This document shows positions 1 to 8,099 of a stretch of DNA of 48,801 bases, piece by piece. The notes under the pieces are model-generated. The model was not told where the DNA came from and searched no databases. It saw only the letters and a program-made list of their open reading frames with translations. The stretch's first letter is position 1. Each line of letters begins with the position of its first letter. The DNA lies in the NCBI RefSeq assembly GCF_018861735.1, contig NZ_JAHLEB010000037.1, positions 1-48,801 of the forward strand. The letters are read 5' to 3'. The stretch is from Clostridium lacusfryxellense. GTDB lineage: Bacteria > Bacillota > Clostridia > Clostridiales > Clostridiaceae. The position numbers and the translations under genes are program-made.

Positions 1-110
1 CAGCGATATCTATTAGGCAATGCATCATAAACAAAGCGCCTATCAAATGATAGACGCCTTACTTGAAATCTTTAATTATTTCCACTGTCTACTTGACGGG
101 GGGCAGTTCA
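1..110. mobile_element. End of an IS3-like insertion sequence (partial)
   Basis: The segment stops at GGGGGGCAGTTCA (98-110), the outer end of a terminal inverted repeat of the TGAACTGCCCCC type used by IS3/IS150-like elements. Just inside lies the usual GTCTAC stretch, and at 35-58 there is a small imperfect hairpin (CTATCA/TGATAG core). In frame 1 the first 30 bases read as a nine-residue tail (QRYLLGNAS) followed by TAA, which could be the transposase C-terminus. Only this end is inside the window, so family and direct repeats cannot be verified. Confidence 0.5.
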
Positions 111-197
111 TGGAGGGGATGTCCTTCTTTTGCAATAATGCATGTATTTAATTAGTATATATATTTTATACTGGCCTACGTTGTAATATGTTTATGT

Positions 198-440
198 CTA
201 CTTCATGTCTACTTCATGTCTGCCTGTCATATCTTTTAACACTTCAATGCTTTCCTTAACCTCTTTTACATCTTTGGATACACTTTTAAGAGCTGTGCCT
301 ATTATTTCAAGTTGTATAGAAGTCTTTTTTACTTCGCTTTTTAAATCTGATACATCCTCTTTTAAACCAGATACATCTGTTTCAAGCCTGTTTTGTCCTT
401 CTAATATTTTAACTAGCATAGATTTTAATTCATTATCCAA
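198..440 (-). CDS. Small coiled-coil protein of unknown function
   Basis: About 80 residues, highly charged. Heptad-like spacing of leucine, valine and isoleucine runs through most of the chain (SGLKEDVSDLKSEVKK, then VSKDVKEVKESIEVLK), so it should form a long coiled coil; there is no signal peptide or membrane segment. A GTG at 449 opens the frame but lies inside the ribosome binding site GAGGTG. The TTG at 440, six bases after that site, is the likelier start. TATAAT is seen on the minus strand at 465-470. The last codons contain a short DNA duplication (TGTCTACTTCA twice). No family is recognised; it may be a leftover of the neighbouring mobile element or a free-standing orphan. Confidence 0.55.
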   Translation of the reverse strand: MDNELKSMLVKILEGQNRLETDVSGLKEDVSDLKSEVKKTSIQLEIIGTALKSVSKDVKEVKESIEVLKDMTGRHEVDMK

Positions 441-584
441 TGATATCACCTCATTTATAAATTTATTATACCATATATTTATGCATTATATAGCTTACGC
501 TGACAATTTAACATGTGGTAAAGCGGAAAGTTTTCCGGCGTATGCAAAGCATGATAGGCAATGATTTTATATCCTTTTTATTAA

Positions 585-1742
585 CTATTTTAAGCCAAGT
601 AATTTGCCTAATGCCTTATACTTTGTTTCTATTGCACCCTTTGGACAAAGTTCCTGACAGCAGAAGCATCTTATACATTTACTGTAATCCCATTGTGGAA
701 TTACTTTATTTCCTTTTTCTATAAAGGATATGACTTCAGGCTTTCGTGGGCAAACTTCATTACACCTCTTGCAACCAATACATTTATCTTCTATTACAAC
801 AGGATTGGGTGCAATCATTGAGGTTAAAAAATGATTTACAGAAGGGTTTATAAAATAGAAACTGCCGCCTTTTCTTGATAACTTAAAGTCTTTACATTTC
901 ATGGATTCTATTTTTTCTCCTAATACCTCTATATCTTCTGGTAGAACAGCTCCCCACTTTGCATCATATGCTTCTTTTAAAAAAGGAAGTTTTAGAACAT
1001 CTTTATAACCAATTAACCTTACGGCAACTGAATCTACCGCAGTTAAACATTGTCCCATAATTATTGTATCCATCTTTTTAGGTGTTCCACTTTTAGGTCC
1101 ATTTCCCTCCATTGCAATTATTCCATCAAGAATTGCAAAGCTAGTTTTAACTACGGAATTTACATCTAATAGCATTTTACTAAAATTATTAGCTTCTGGC
1201 ATTCTTGTGTGCCATGAGGCCTTTTGAGCACCTGGAACGCAACCAAATTGATTTTTAACGGCTCCCGTATAATATGCCATAGCATGAGTCTTTAGCTTTG
1301 GAAGTGTAATCACAACATCAGCTTCATAAGGTGCTCTAGCTATATTCCATGATTTACATAATAGAGCATTTTCAAGAACTACATGAACATCATCTTTAAA
1401 ATCATCAAATACAACCCCGTATCTGTTAGCAACTTCCATTAGCCCTGACTTTTCAGCTGCTTTTCTTGAATCTCCAAAACCAGGAGAGTCTCCAAATATA
1501 ATATTGTCACTGTACTCTTTAACTATTCTAACAACAGCTTCAAAAACAGCGTAATGAGTTACAACCGGTGACCCTTTTTGCTCTACACTAAGAAAATTAG
1601 GTTTCAACAAGACTTTACTATTTTTAGGTATAAGTTTCCTTAGAAAAGTTTTCCCTCCAAGAAGTTCAAAACCCTCTCTTAGCGTTTTTTCTATTAGATC
1701 TACGTCATAATCTGTACATTTTAAAAGTGCAACCTGTTCCAT
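585..1742 (-). CDS. DUF362 domain protein with C-terminal double [4Fe-4S] ferredoxin domain
   Basis: 385 residues. The N-terminal ~300 residues match the DUF362 family, with the LLKPNFLS, GDSPGFGDSRKA and LPKLKTHAMAYYTGAVKN segments. The C-terminus is a bacterial-type ferredoxin domain with two CX2CX2CX3C clusters: cysteines 321, 324, 327, 331 and 356, 359, 362, 366. No signal peptide is present, so it should be cytoplasmic. DUF362 proteins are thought to be iron-sulphur redox or maturation proteins, but the reaction is not established. The gene lies 32 bases behind the ArsR-type regulator on the same strand and is probably cotranscribed with it from the promoter at 2130-2158. No clear terminator follows. 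The family call is firm; the function is unknown. Confidence 0.85.
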   Translation of the reverse strand: MEQVALLKCTDYDVDLIEKTLREGFELLGGKTFLRKLIPKNSKVLLKPNFLSVEQKGSPVVTHYAVFEAVVRIVKEYSDNIIFGDSPGFGDSRKAAEKSGLMEVANRYGVVFDDFKDDVHVVLENALLCKSWNIARAPYEADVVITLPKLKTHAMAYYTGAVKNQFGCVPGAQKASWHTRMPEANNFSKMLLDVNSVVKTSFAILDGIIAMEGNGPKSGTPKKMDTIIMGQCLTAVDSVAVRLIGYKDVLKLPFLKEAYDAKWGAVLPEDIEVLGEKIESMKCKDFKLSRKGGSFYFINPSVNHFLTSMIAPNPVVIEDKCIGCKRCNEVCPRKPEVISFIEKGNKVIPQWDYSKCIRCFCCQELCPKGAIETKYKALGKLLGLK

Positions 1743-1774
1743 AATAACTACTCCTTTATAATTTAATAAAAATA

Positions 1775-2080
1775 TTATTTATTAATTGAATGTTGAAGAT
1801 CTAACATCCTGCTTACATCGGTAATCAGTTGTTCATTTACCCAGCATATTAAAAATTTTCCTTTTTTCTGAGTGGTAATTAGTTCGGCGTTTACTAATTC
1901 TTTTATATGATGTGAAATTGTTGGTGCACCAATATTTAGACATGCGGAAATATCTGAAACCCAACATTGCCCGCCAGCTTCAAAACCTGCTTCGTGAGCC
2001 TGTGCAATTTTTAAATATAATTCTAATCTATTTTCATTGGAAAGAGCTTTAAATATTTTCGCCATTTTTCTTGTATCCAT
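1775..2080 (-). CDS. ArsR/SmtB-family winged-helix transcriptional regulator
   Basis: About 101 residues, the normal size for ArsR repressors. The N-terminal KIFKALSNENRLELYLKI helix and the recognition segment IGAPTISHHIKELVNAELI followed by a wing (KKGKFLICWVN) define the family. Cysteines occur in QCWVSD, ISACLN and LICWV, but the paired metal motif of classic arsenic sensors (ELCVCDL) is absent, so the signal is not evident. The frame opens at 2095, but that ATG has no ribosome binding site. The ATG at 2080 has GGAG nine bases upstream and is preferred. Promoter and operator lie directly upstream, suggesting autorepression together with the DUF362 gene. Confidence 0.85.
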   Translation of the reverse strand: MDTRKMAKIFKALSNENRLELYLKIAQAHEAGFEAGGQCWVSDISACLNIGAPTISHHIKELVNAELITTQKKGKFLICWVNEQLITDVSRMLDLQHSINK

Positions 2081-2109
2081 TTGTATCAACTCCATCTAAT
2101 AGTATTAAG

Positions 2110-2127
2110 ATTCGATAACCATCGAAT
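2110..2127 (-). promoter_or_regulatory. Probable operator of the ArsR-type repressor
   Basis: Perfect 7-bp inverted repeat ATTCGAT-N4-ATCGAAT placed over the expected transcription start of the arsR-type/DUF362 unit. The position and symmetry suit a dimeric winged-helix repressor; binding is inferred. Confidence 0.55.
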
Positions 2128-2129
2128 TG

Positions 2130-2158
2130 ATTGTAACTTATTGTAAAGTATATGTCAA
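2130..2158 (-). promoter_or_regulatory. Sigma-A promoter of the arsR-type/DUF362 operon
   Basis: Read on the minus strand: TTGACA (2153-2158), a 17-base spacer, then TACAAT (2130-2135). This is a near-consensus housekeeping promoter with the inverted repeat directly at its start site. Confidence 0.7.
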
Positions 2159-2211
2159 TTAATAGCTGAAAAGAACTATTTGTTTACATGAAAAGTTCAA
2201 ATAAATAACTA

Positions 2212-2241
2212 CATAAAAAGGGACAGCTAGCTGGCTGCCCC
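2212..2241 (-). terminator. Rho-independent terminator of the flavodiiron gene
   Basis: On the minus strand GGGGCAGC and GCTGTCCC pair (one G-U) around a six-base loop, followed by five T. It begins 12 bases past the stop codon. Confidence 0.8.
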
Positions 2242-2252
2242 GTTTTGTGTAG

Positions 2253-4802
2253 CTAAATTAAATTTCCTTTTAATACTTCATCAAGAGTTTTTGATTCCTC
2301 AATATCACCTATAAGGGTAGCTGAGGATTTGTTGTCTCCTATTATTATTCCACCCACTAAAATATTTTGATTGAAAAATAACTTTTTATATATTTTGTTT
2401 TCATCATCTTTTATGCTAATAGCTTTAAATTTATCTTTGGATATTTCTCCTACAGATAATAACTCAAGGCCCATTGCATTAAAGGATATAGCTCCTAGTG
2501 CGTGTACATAGGCTTTAATATCTCCAGCAGCATTTGTACCTGCTATCTTACCCATGTCTACAGCAGCTGGCCAATTGCCATATACGGCACCTTCAAATTC
2601 TGCAATGTCGCCGCAAGCGTATATGTCTTTAATATTTGTTTCCATATTTTCATTGACTAGTATTCCACGGTTAGTTTCTATATTTGTTTTATCAGCTATG
2701 GTTATATTTGGTGCAATACCTGTAGAAAATAGAACAAGTTGTGCATCAAAAGTTTTACCACTTTTTAGAGTAACTGATTGAACGGACTTTTCGCCGTTTA
2801 TAACTGTTACGCAGTCACCTAAAATAACCTCAATATCTTGGTTTTCAACAGCAGTTTTGAGTATAAGGCTTCCCTCATGATCTAACTGTTTTCCAAGAAG
2901 GGATTCGCTAAATTCAACTACGCTTACGTTGATACCAGCCTTTTTTATCTCATATGCTGCTTCAAGGCCTAAAAGTCCACCACCTACAATTACAACATTT
3001 TTAGTTGTTTTCATATTAGCTTTGATATTTTCTAAATCCTTAAGATCTCTTAAAGTGAATACGCCTTGTTTATCTATTCCCTCTGTAGGGATCATACGGT
3101 TTTGACTTCCATTTGCTATAATTAATTTATCATAACTTATAGATTTACCGCCATCAATTAATATTTGTTTTTTATCAGGGGTTAGGCTTTGAACCTCTAC
3201 TCCTAAGAGAAGTGTTATATTGTTTTCTACGTACCACTCTTTTGGAGATAGATAAAAATCATCATCCTTTAAATTTTCACTTAAACCATCAGATATAGAA
3301 GGCCTGTAATATGTTAATTGCGTCTCGTTGGAGATTATTTCTATTTCGCATTGTTTATTTCTTTTTCTAATGGCATCTGCAGCATAATATCCAGCTGCAC
3401 CGTTGCCGATAATAAGAAATTTTTCTTTTTTGTCAGAACTAAAGGTGATTATCTCAGGTGTTACTTCAATAAATTGATCTACACCGGCGCCACAAGCAGG
3501 ACATATTTCAGGTGGTCTTGCACCATCAAATTCTTCTCCGCAAACTACACACTTCCATCTTTTTTGCGTTGATGGTTTAACAGGAGCGTTTCTTTTTTTA
3601 ATTTTTTCAGTTATTTTTTGCGCAAAACTTTCACCGAATTTATAGGCAAAGTTTAAATCTTTATCATTAGGTTTAAAATTAAAGCTCATTGAGGGATATA
3701 AATCAAGATTAATTTGTTTTAATCTGTCTTCAATATTTGGAACACCTTCTCCACTCCAACCATAAGAACCGAAGGCAGAAGCAACTTTTCCACCGTGAAC
3801 TATAGGATTTAAATTTATCAATATATCCCATATTGGTTTTAGAGCATCTCCATTTATAGTAGGAGAACCAAAAATTATTCCCTCTGATTTATCTATGCTA
3901 GTTAAAATATCATTCATGTCATGATGAATAACATCATACATATTAACTTTATAATCAGATTTAGAATTTATACCTTCTTCTATTTTTTTAGCTACAGCTT
4001 CTGTGTAACCATAAGCTGAAACGTAGCATAAAGTAATTTCTGATTGGGCAGAAGTTTTCTCTGGAAGGCTCCACTCTTTGTATAGATTTACTATCTTCCA
4101 AGGGTCTTCTCTTAAAACAGGTCCATGCCCTGGACATATCATATCTATTTTTAGGTCTTTAATTTTATCTATTGCTTTTAATACGTAGGGTTTAAAGGGA
4201 CTCATAATACATTCAAAATAATACTTTAAGGCTTCCATGTAATTTTCTTGGTTTTCACTAAGATCATTAAATACTGCATCGCTTGCGTAATGACTTCCGA
4301 AGGAATCACAAGTTATAAGAAGTTTATCCTCCTCAACATAGGTAAACATTGAATCTGGCCAATGAAGGAAGGGTGCTGAGATAAAGGATAAGGTCTTATT
4401 TCCAAGACTTATACTATCGCCATCGCCTACTACTATGAATTCAAAATCTCTATTAATAATTTCTTTAAGAAAGTCAATTGCAGCTTGAGATCCTACTATT
4501 TTGGCATTTTTAGCAATATCTAAAAGCTTTCCAACAGAACCTGCATGGTCAGGTTCTGTATGATTTACAACTAAATAGTCAATTTTTTCTATGTCAATGT
4601 CTATAGATTTTAATCTTTCAAGATATTCATCAAAAAACTTCTCTTTTACGGTTTCAAATATTGCGGTTTTTTCACTACCTTTAACTACATATGAGTTATA
4701 AGTAGTACCAAAAGGCGTATACATTATTATATCAAAAATTCTAAGATTAGGGTCCTGTGCACCTACCCAGTGTATGTCCTTTTTCACTTCTAATGCTTTC
4801 AT
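2253..4802 (-). CDS. Flavodiiron protein fused to rubredoxin and NAD(P)H:rubredoxin oxidoreductase
   Basis: 849 residues containing a whole oxygen- or nitric-oxide-reducing chain in one polypeptide. Residues ~1-250 are the metallo-beta-lactamase-like di-iron domain with H81-x-E83-x-D85-H86 in NHTEPDHAGS. Residues ~255-400 are the FMN flavodoxin domain (VSAYGYTEAVAKKI). Residues ~417-450 are rubredoxin (CVVCGEEF...CPACGAG). The rest is an FAD/NAD(P)H oxidoreductase with two dinucleotide-binding motifs (IIGNGAAGYYAADAIRK and VVIVGGGLLGLEAAYEI) and an ACGDIAEF FAD motif. Electrons should pass NAD(P)H-FAD-rubredoxin-FMN-di-iron. The 4811 frame start is a GTG inside the binding site AAGGAGTG; ATG 4802, six bases later, is the real start. 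It is a single gene with its own promoter and terminator, consistent with oxygen defence in an anaerobe. Confidence 0.92.
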   Translation of the reverse strand: MKALEVKKDIHWVGAQDPNLRIFDIIMYTPFGTTYNSYVVKGSEKTAIFETVKEKFFDEYLERLKSIDIDIEKIDYLVVNHTEPDHAGSVGKLLDIAKNAKIVGSQAAIDFLKEIINRDFEFIVVGDGDSISLGNKTLSFISAPFLHWPDSMFTYVEEDKLLITCDSFGSHYASDAVFNDLSENQENYMEALKYYFECIMSPFKPYVLKAIDKIKDLKIDMICPGHGPVLREDPWKIVNLYKEWSLPEKTSAQSEITLCYVSAYGYTEAVAKKIEEGINSKSDYKVNMYDVIHHDMNDILTSIDKSEGIIFGSPTINGDALKPIWDILINLNPIVHGGKVASAFGSYGWSGEGVPNIEDRLKQINLDLYPSMSFNFKPNDKDLNFAYKFGESFAQKITEKIKKRNAPVKPSTQKRWKCVVCGEEFDGARPPEICPACGAGVDQFIEVTPEIITFSSDKKEKFLIIGNGAAGYYAADAIRKRNKQCEIEIISNETQLTYYRPSISDGLSENLKDDDFYLSPKEWYVENNITLLLGVEVQSLTPDKKQILIDGGKSISYDKLIIANGSQNRMIPTEGIDKQGVFTLRDLKDLENIKANMKTTKNVVIVGGGLLGLEAAYEIKKAGINVSVVEFSESLLGKQLDHEGSLILKTAVENQDIEVILGDCVTVINGEKSVQSVTLKSGKTFDAQLVLFSTGIAPNITIADKTNIETNRGILVNENMETNIKDIYACGDIAEFEGAVYGNWPAAVDMGKIAGTNAAGDIKAYVHALGAISFNAMGLELLSVGEISKDKFKAISIKDDENKIYKKLFFNQNILVGGIIIGDNKSSATLIGDIEESKTLDEVLKGNLI

Positions 4803-4850
4803 TGATAACACTCCTTTAATAGCTATTTAAAAACAATGGTTATTGACTGA

Positions 4851-4879
4851 ATTATAGTATAAGATTATTTAGAATGCAA
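4851..4879 (-). promoter_or_regulatory. Promoter of the flavodiiron fusion gene
   Basis: Minus strand TTGCAT (4874-4879), 17-base spacer, TATAAT (4851-4856). The region between promoter and start contains CAAT-GGTT-ATTG symmetry. AT-rich dyads here could take a PerR-type repressor, but no convincing PerR box is visible. Confidence 0.6.
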
Positions 4880-4909
4880 CAACAAAGCTTAATATGAGGG
4901 TAATTTTGT

Positions 4910-4938
4910 TTTACAGTGAGATATTTTTATGCTATAGT
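4910..4938 (+). promoter_or_regulatory. Promoter of the degV-like gene
   Basis: TTTACA (4910-4915), 17-base spacer, TATAGT (4933-4938), about 65 bases upstream of the start codon. It diverges from the flavodiiron promoter. Confidence 0.5.
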
Positions 4939-5003
4939 TTTTAATGGACTAGGTATAAATTTAAGTGATTATAAGCTAAGCAAGAAACGTAGGAGGAAAA
5001 CAA

Positions 5004-5894
5004 ATGAGAGATTTTGTTATTGTGACAGATTCTTGTTGTGATTTGCCAAATGAATATATTTATGATAATAATATTGCCTTTGCAATGTTGCCATTTACTT
5101 ATAATGGTAGAGAGTACTTTGATGATTTTGGACAAACCCTAAGCAAAAAGCAGTTTTTTGATGATCTTAGGGATGGTGCGTTACCTAAGACTTCTCAAGC
5201 TAATTCTGTAAGCTTTTATAATATATTCAAATCTGCTTCGGAGCGTGATAAGGATATAATTTATATCGGAGTTTCTTCAGGTCTTAGCGGAACATATAAC
5301 AGTGCGAATATTGGTAAAACAGCTATATTAGAAGAATTCCCGAATGCTCGTATATATATTATTGATGCTTTAACGGCGTCATTGGGGCAAGGACTTATGG
5401 TTATGAAAGCTGTGGAAATGAAGAATGAAGGCTCTAGTGTAGAGCAAATTGTGTGTAAGATAGAAGAAAACATACAAAAATTGAATACATATATAACAGT
5501 TCAGGATTTAAACTTTTTAAAAAGAGGTGGAAGAATTTCCAGCGTTGCGGCTACATTAGGGATCGTTATGCATATAAAACCTATACTCACTATTAATCAT
5601 GAAGGACGTGTAATGCCAGTGCTTAAGGTTAGGGGACGCAAAAAATCCTTAACCAAACTTGCAGAGATAGTGGAGGAGAAAATAGAAAATCCTGAGAATC
5701 AAACCATTGCTATTTGCCACGCAGATTGCTACGAGGAAGCTATAAGACTTAAAGAAGAGATACTCGCAAAAGTTAAGGTTAAAGAAGTGATTATTCATTT
5801 TATTGGACCAGTAGTGGGAACGTTTAGTGGTCCGGAGGCTTTAGCGGTGTTTTTCATTGGAGAAAGTAGACAACATCATGTAGTGGATATTTAA
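5004..5894 (+). CDS. DegV family fatty-acid-binding protein
   Basis: 296 residues, the usual DegV length. It begins with the family signature FVIVTDSCCDLPNEYI; SGLSGTYNSAN (~residues 92-102) and LNFLKRGGRIS (~170-180) are the conserved binding segments. DegV/FakB proteins hold a fatty acid in the cleft between two domains and present it to the FakA kinase; no FakA gene is nearby. It is cytoplasmic, without signal or membrane segments. The start ATG has GTAGGAGG seven bases upstream. No terminator follows and the next gene starts 50 bases on, so the two may be cotranscribed. Which lipid or which of the paralogous DegV roles applies cannot be read from the sequence. Confidence 0.9.
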   Translation: MRDFVIVTDSCCDLPNEYIYDNNIAFAMLPFTYNGREYFDDFGQTLSKKQFFDDLRDGALPKTSQANSVSFYNIFKSASERDKDIIYIGVSSGLSGTYNSANIGKTAILEEFPNARIYIIDALTASLGQGLMVMKAVEMKNEGSSVEQIVCKIEENIQKLNTYITVQDLNFLKRGGRISSVAATLGIVMHIKPILTINHEGRVMPVLKVRGRKKSLTKLAEIVEEKIENPENQTIAICHADCYEEAIRLKEEILAKVKVKEVIIHFIGPVVGTFSGPEALAVFFIGESRQHHVVDI

Positions 5895-5944
5895 GATTAT
5901 AAATAAAAAGTACCTAAAAATACATACTAACAAGGAGAAATTAT

Positions 5945-6403
5945 ATGAATTGGTTAATAGTGTTGTTAATGGCAGCAGTTCCACTTATTGAGCAAAAAGG
6001 GGCAATACCGGTTGGATTATATACGTATAATATTAATCCAATGGCAGTATTTCTATTAAGTTTTATAGGAAGTTTGCTTCCAGTCCCTTTTGTGCTGATA
6101 TTTTTTAATAAAATATTTATATGGCTAGGAAAATATAAGTTTTTTAGTGGCATATACAATTTGATTGACAGAAAAATAAGCAAAAATAAATCTAAATTTG
6201 AAAAATTTGAGGCAATAGCCCTTATAACATTTATTGCAATACCACTTCCTACTACGGGTGTTTGGACAGGTACTGCAATAGCTGCATTTTTGAAGCTTGA
6301 TTTTAAAAAATCTGTTATGTGCGCAGTTATAGGTTCATTTATATGTGGCCTTATAGTTACAGGTATATCTTTAGCAGTCCCTGCGTTCTTTAAAATTCTT
6401 TAA
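5945..6403 (+). CDS. COG2426-type small export membrane protein
   Basis: 152 residues with about four hydrophobic segments: residues ~3-20, ~28-55, ~90-110 and ~120-148. Family-typical pieces are VPLIEQKGAIPVGLY near the N-terminus and AIPLPTTGVWTGTAIA in the middle. The family is commonly labelled putative small multidrug export protein, but the substrate has not been established as far as I know. AAGGAG stands seven bases before the ATG. A strong terminator follows, closing a possible two-gene unit with the degV-like gene. Confidence 0.85.
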   Translation: MNWLIVLLMAAVPLIEQKGAIPVGLYTYNINPMAVFLLSFIGSLLPVPFVLIFFNKIFIWLGKYKFFSGIYNLIDRKISKNKSKFEKFEAIALITFIAIPLPTTGVWTGTAIAAFLKLDFKKSVMCAVIGSFICGLIVTGISLAVPAFFKIL

Positions 6404-6405
6404 AA

Positions 6406-6445
6406 AATAATCTCTTGCCAATTTGGTAGGAGATTATTTTTTTTT
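6406..6445 (+). terminator. Rho-independent terminator after the COG2426 gene
   Basis: AATAATCTC (6406-6414) pairs perfectly with GAGATTATT (6430-6438) and is followed by a run of T. Confidence 0.9.
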
Positions 6446-6542
6446 ATTACCTTAATATTTTTATCCTAATTAGAATAGTTTTAAATTTTTGAGCCACACT
6501 AAATATAATGAAACTTACATTTAAAAGTGGAGTGATTATAAC

Positions 6543-7160
6543 GTGTTGGGAGATATGAATATGAGAGAAATGGACGATAGTGACAAAAATCATTTAAAAA
6601 AAGCTTATAAAAATTTTTCAGAGCTTGTATATGTTGTGAGTGCAAAGGAACTTGAGGTATTTATTACAAAGGGAGAATTTACTAGCTTTTTTAATTCTAG
6701 GATGAAAAAAATTATAGCGGAGATTAATGAAGAAAAAAATGAGATTATAGATGCTGGCGTATTTTTTAATACTAAGGGTGAAATAACTCTAATCAACGCT
6801 GAGATAGTTGGAAAATTCATTGAGGATAATTATAAATTGAAAATGATGGAGTATTACAAAAATACATCTTTGAATAAAATTATTAGAGGAGTCGTCAATG
6901 GAAGCGAAAAAACTAAAGGAGATTTCATATTAATCTCATATTCCATATTGTATGATACTCTAAGGGAGTTATATAAAACAATTAGTTGTAAAAAGACTAG
7001 TATGGTTATATATAGGAACCGTTATGCTTTAGAGGATTATAAAAACGATGATTGCACTATGGTGATTGCGGTTCAATTGATTTTAGAGGATTTATGTAAA
7101 TACATTGGTGTTAATAGATATAAAATGGTTAAGGAAATAAGAACCAAAATATACCAATAA
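6543..7160 (+). CDS. Conserved-looking protein of unknown function
   Basis: 205 residues, lysine- and glutamate-rich, no signal peptide or clear membrane helix. I recognise no family. The middle (residues ~50-90) reads as an alternating KEIIDAGVFFNTKGEITLIN-like beta region between helical parts. GTG 6543 has GGAGTG eight bases upstream. An ATG at 6561 also has a site (GGGAG), so the product may begin six residues later. It stands alone behind a terminator and in front of a long gene-free stretch. The coding call rests on length, ribosome binding site and codon use matching its neighbours. Confidence 0.75.
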   Translation: MLGDMNMREMDDSDKNHLKKAYKNFSELVYVVSAKELEVFITKGEFTSFFNSRMKKIIAEINEEKNEIIDAGVFFNTKGEITLINAEIVGKFIEDNYKLKMMEYYKNTSLNKIIRGVVNGSEKTKGDFILISYSILYDTLRELYKTISCKKTSMVIYRNRYALEDYKNDDCTMVIAVQLILEDLCKYIGVNRYKMVKEIRTKIYQ

Positions 7161-7537
7161 GGTCGTGAATTAAATTCAAAAGTAATAAAAATAAAAGAAA
7201 AAAAATCGAAAATCGTATGCCATATATTTACATAAAACTTATGATTTATGTAATGTAAAGGTAAACATGGATAATAATTACGGTTTCATAAAAAAATATT
7301 CAACTTTTAATAAAAAACTTTTAGATGTTTTTCATACAATTTCGACAAAATAATTCACGACATATTCAATGATAACTCTTTGTAAACTTTGTTAAGTATA
7401 AGATTATGGGTGTAAACAGTTTAAGTTGTCATTTTAAACAGATAATGCTTTAAATGCATGATTCATAAAATGACAGATTTCTCTGAAAAGCAATGTTAAT
7501 ATAAAATTAATAACAAAGTATAGGGGGGAAAACAGAT
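7161..7537. other. Long intergenic region with Spo0A-like box and dyads
   Basis: 377 bases without a gene. It holds a perfect Spo0A-type heptamer (7341-7347, listed separately) and an inverted repeat TGTCATTTTA (7427-7436) / TAAAATGACA (7466-7475) around a 29-base interior. The rest is AT-rich. No ORF or terminator is visible. It is probably the control region or long leader of the next gene. Confidence 0.5.
7341..7347. promoter_or_regulatory. Possible Spo0A binding box
   Basis: TTCGACA is the exact reverse complement of the 0A box TGTCGAA, and the flanks (TTTTGTCGAAAT on the minus strand) also fit. It lies 190 bases before the next start codon. A heptamer can occur by chance. Confidence 0.35.
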
Positions 7538-7891
7538 ATGGTAGTGTTAGAGAACTTAAATAAAAAGATTACAGAAGGCGATGTAGTTCATAATTATTTT
7601 TATAGGTTAGTAAAAAGTCAAATTTCTGTTTCAATGTATGACGAAGTTACTAAGGTACAAGCCTATGGTATTGAAATAGAAAGACAAGACACTGTGAGCG
7701 GAATAGTAGAATGTATACAAAGGGACAGTGTTCTAAATATAAGTCCACAAAGACATAAAGTTAAAGAACTTTTTAAAATGGTTTATGAAAACACAGTTTC
7801 ACCTATTCACATGATAGATATCTTGGGTGAGTATATTGATGACTATACTAGCGACTTCGATGAAATGTTAAATAACATAGTCACTTGTTAA
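7538..7891 (+). CDS. DUF6514-like protein
   Basis: 117 residues, soluble, no signal peptide. The pattern of an N-terminal LVKSQISVSMYDEVTKVQAYGIEIE stretch, then a C-terminal helical VKELFKMVYENTVSPIHMIDILGEYI part, resembles a small clostridial family I associate with DUF6514; the function is unknown. A strong GGGGGG site precedes ATG 7538. The gene is isolated, with a long upstream region holding a Spo0A-like heptamer and a weak hairpin terminator behind it. A sporulation-linked role would be only an inference from that heptamer. Confidence 0.75.
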   Translation: MVVLENLNKKITEGDVVHNYFYRLVKSQISVSMYDEVTKVQAYGIEIERQDTVSGIVECIQRDSVLNISPQRHKVKELFKMVYENTVSPIHMIDILGEYIDDYTSDFDEMLNNIVTC

Positions 7892-7937
7892 TATCTAAAA
7901 AGTGGACTAACATATTGAGGAGGGCGTTTCTCCAGGT

Positions 7938-7958
7938 GAGAATAATTCTTCTCTTTTT
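7938..7958 (+). terminator. Weak terminator after the DUF6514-like gene
   Basis: GAGAA / TTCTC five-base-pair stem followed by five T; preceded by a second small hairpin (GGAG...CTCC). Confidence 0.4.
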
Positions 7959-8061
7959 GTTATTCAATGGAAATACATAAAATTTTTATTAGATAATACT
8001 ATAAATTATATTAGTTTTATTATAATATAGTATTATTAACGAAAATAAACATTAAATCGTG

Positions 8062-8099
8062 TTGACATAGATATTAATCTTTGCGAACATAGATTAATA
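8062..8099 (+). promoter_or_regulatory. acpS promoter element with inverted repeat
   Basis: A consensus TTGACA (8062-8067) is followed by a perfect 9-bp inverted repeat TATTAATCT (8072-8080) / AGATTAATA (8091-8099). The repeat ends one base before the ribosome binding site GGTGGG. No good -10 is seen at normal spacing. The dyad could be an operator or an mRNA hairpin controlling translation. It does not resemble the FapR or FabT sites I know. Confidence 0.45.

Noticed and set aside
524-537. Terminator of the DUF362 gene (CGGAAA/TTTCCG)
   Set aside because: The stem is only six base pairs and no T run follows on the minus strand.
205-564. 119-residue plus-strand open frame over the coiled-coil gene
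   Set aside because: It lacks a ribosome binding site and reads as the serine-rich antisense of the better supported minus-strand coiled-coil frame.
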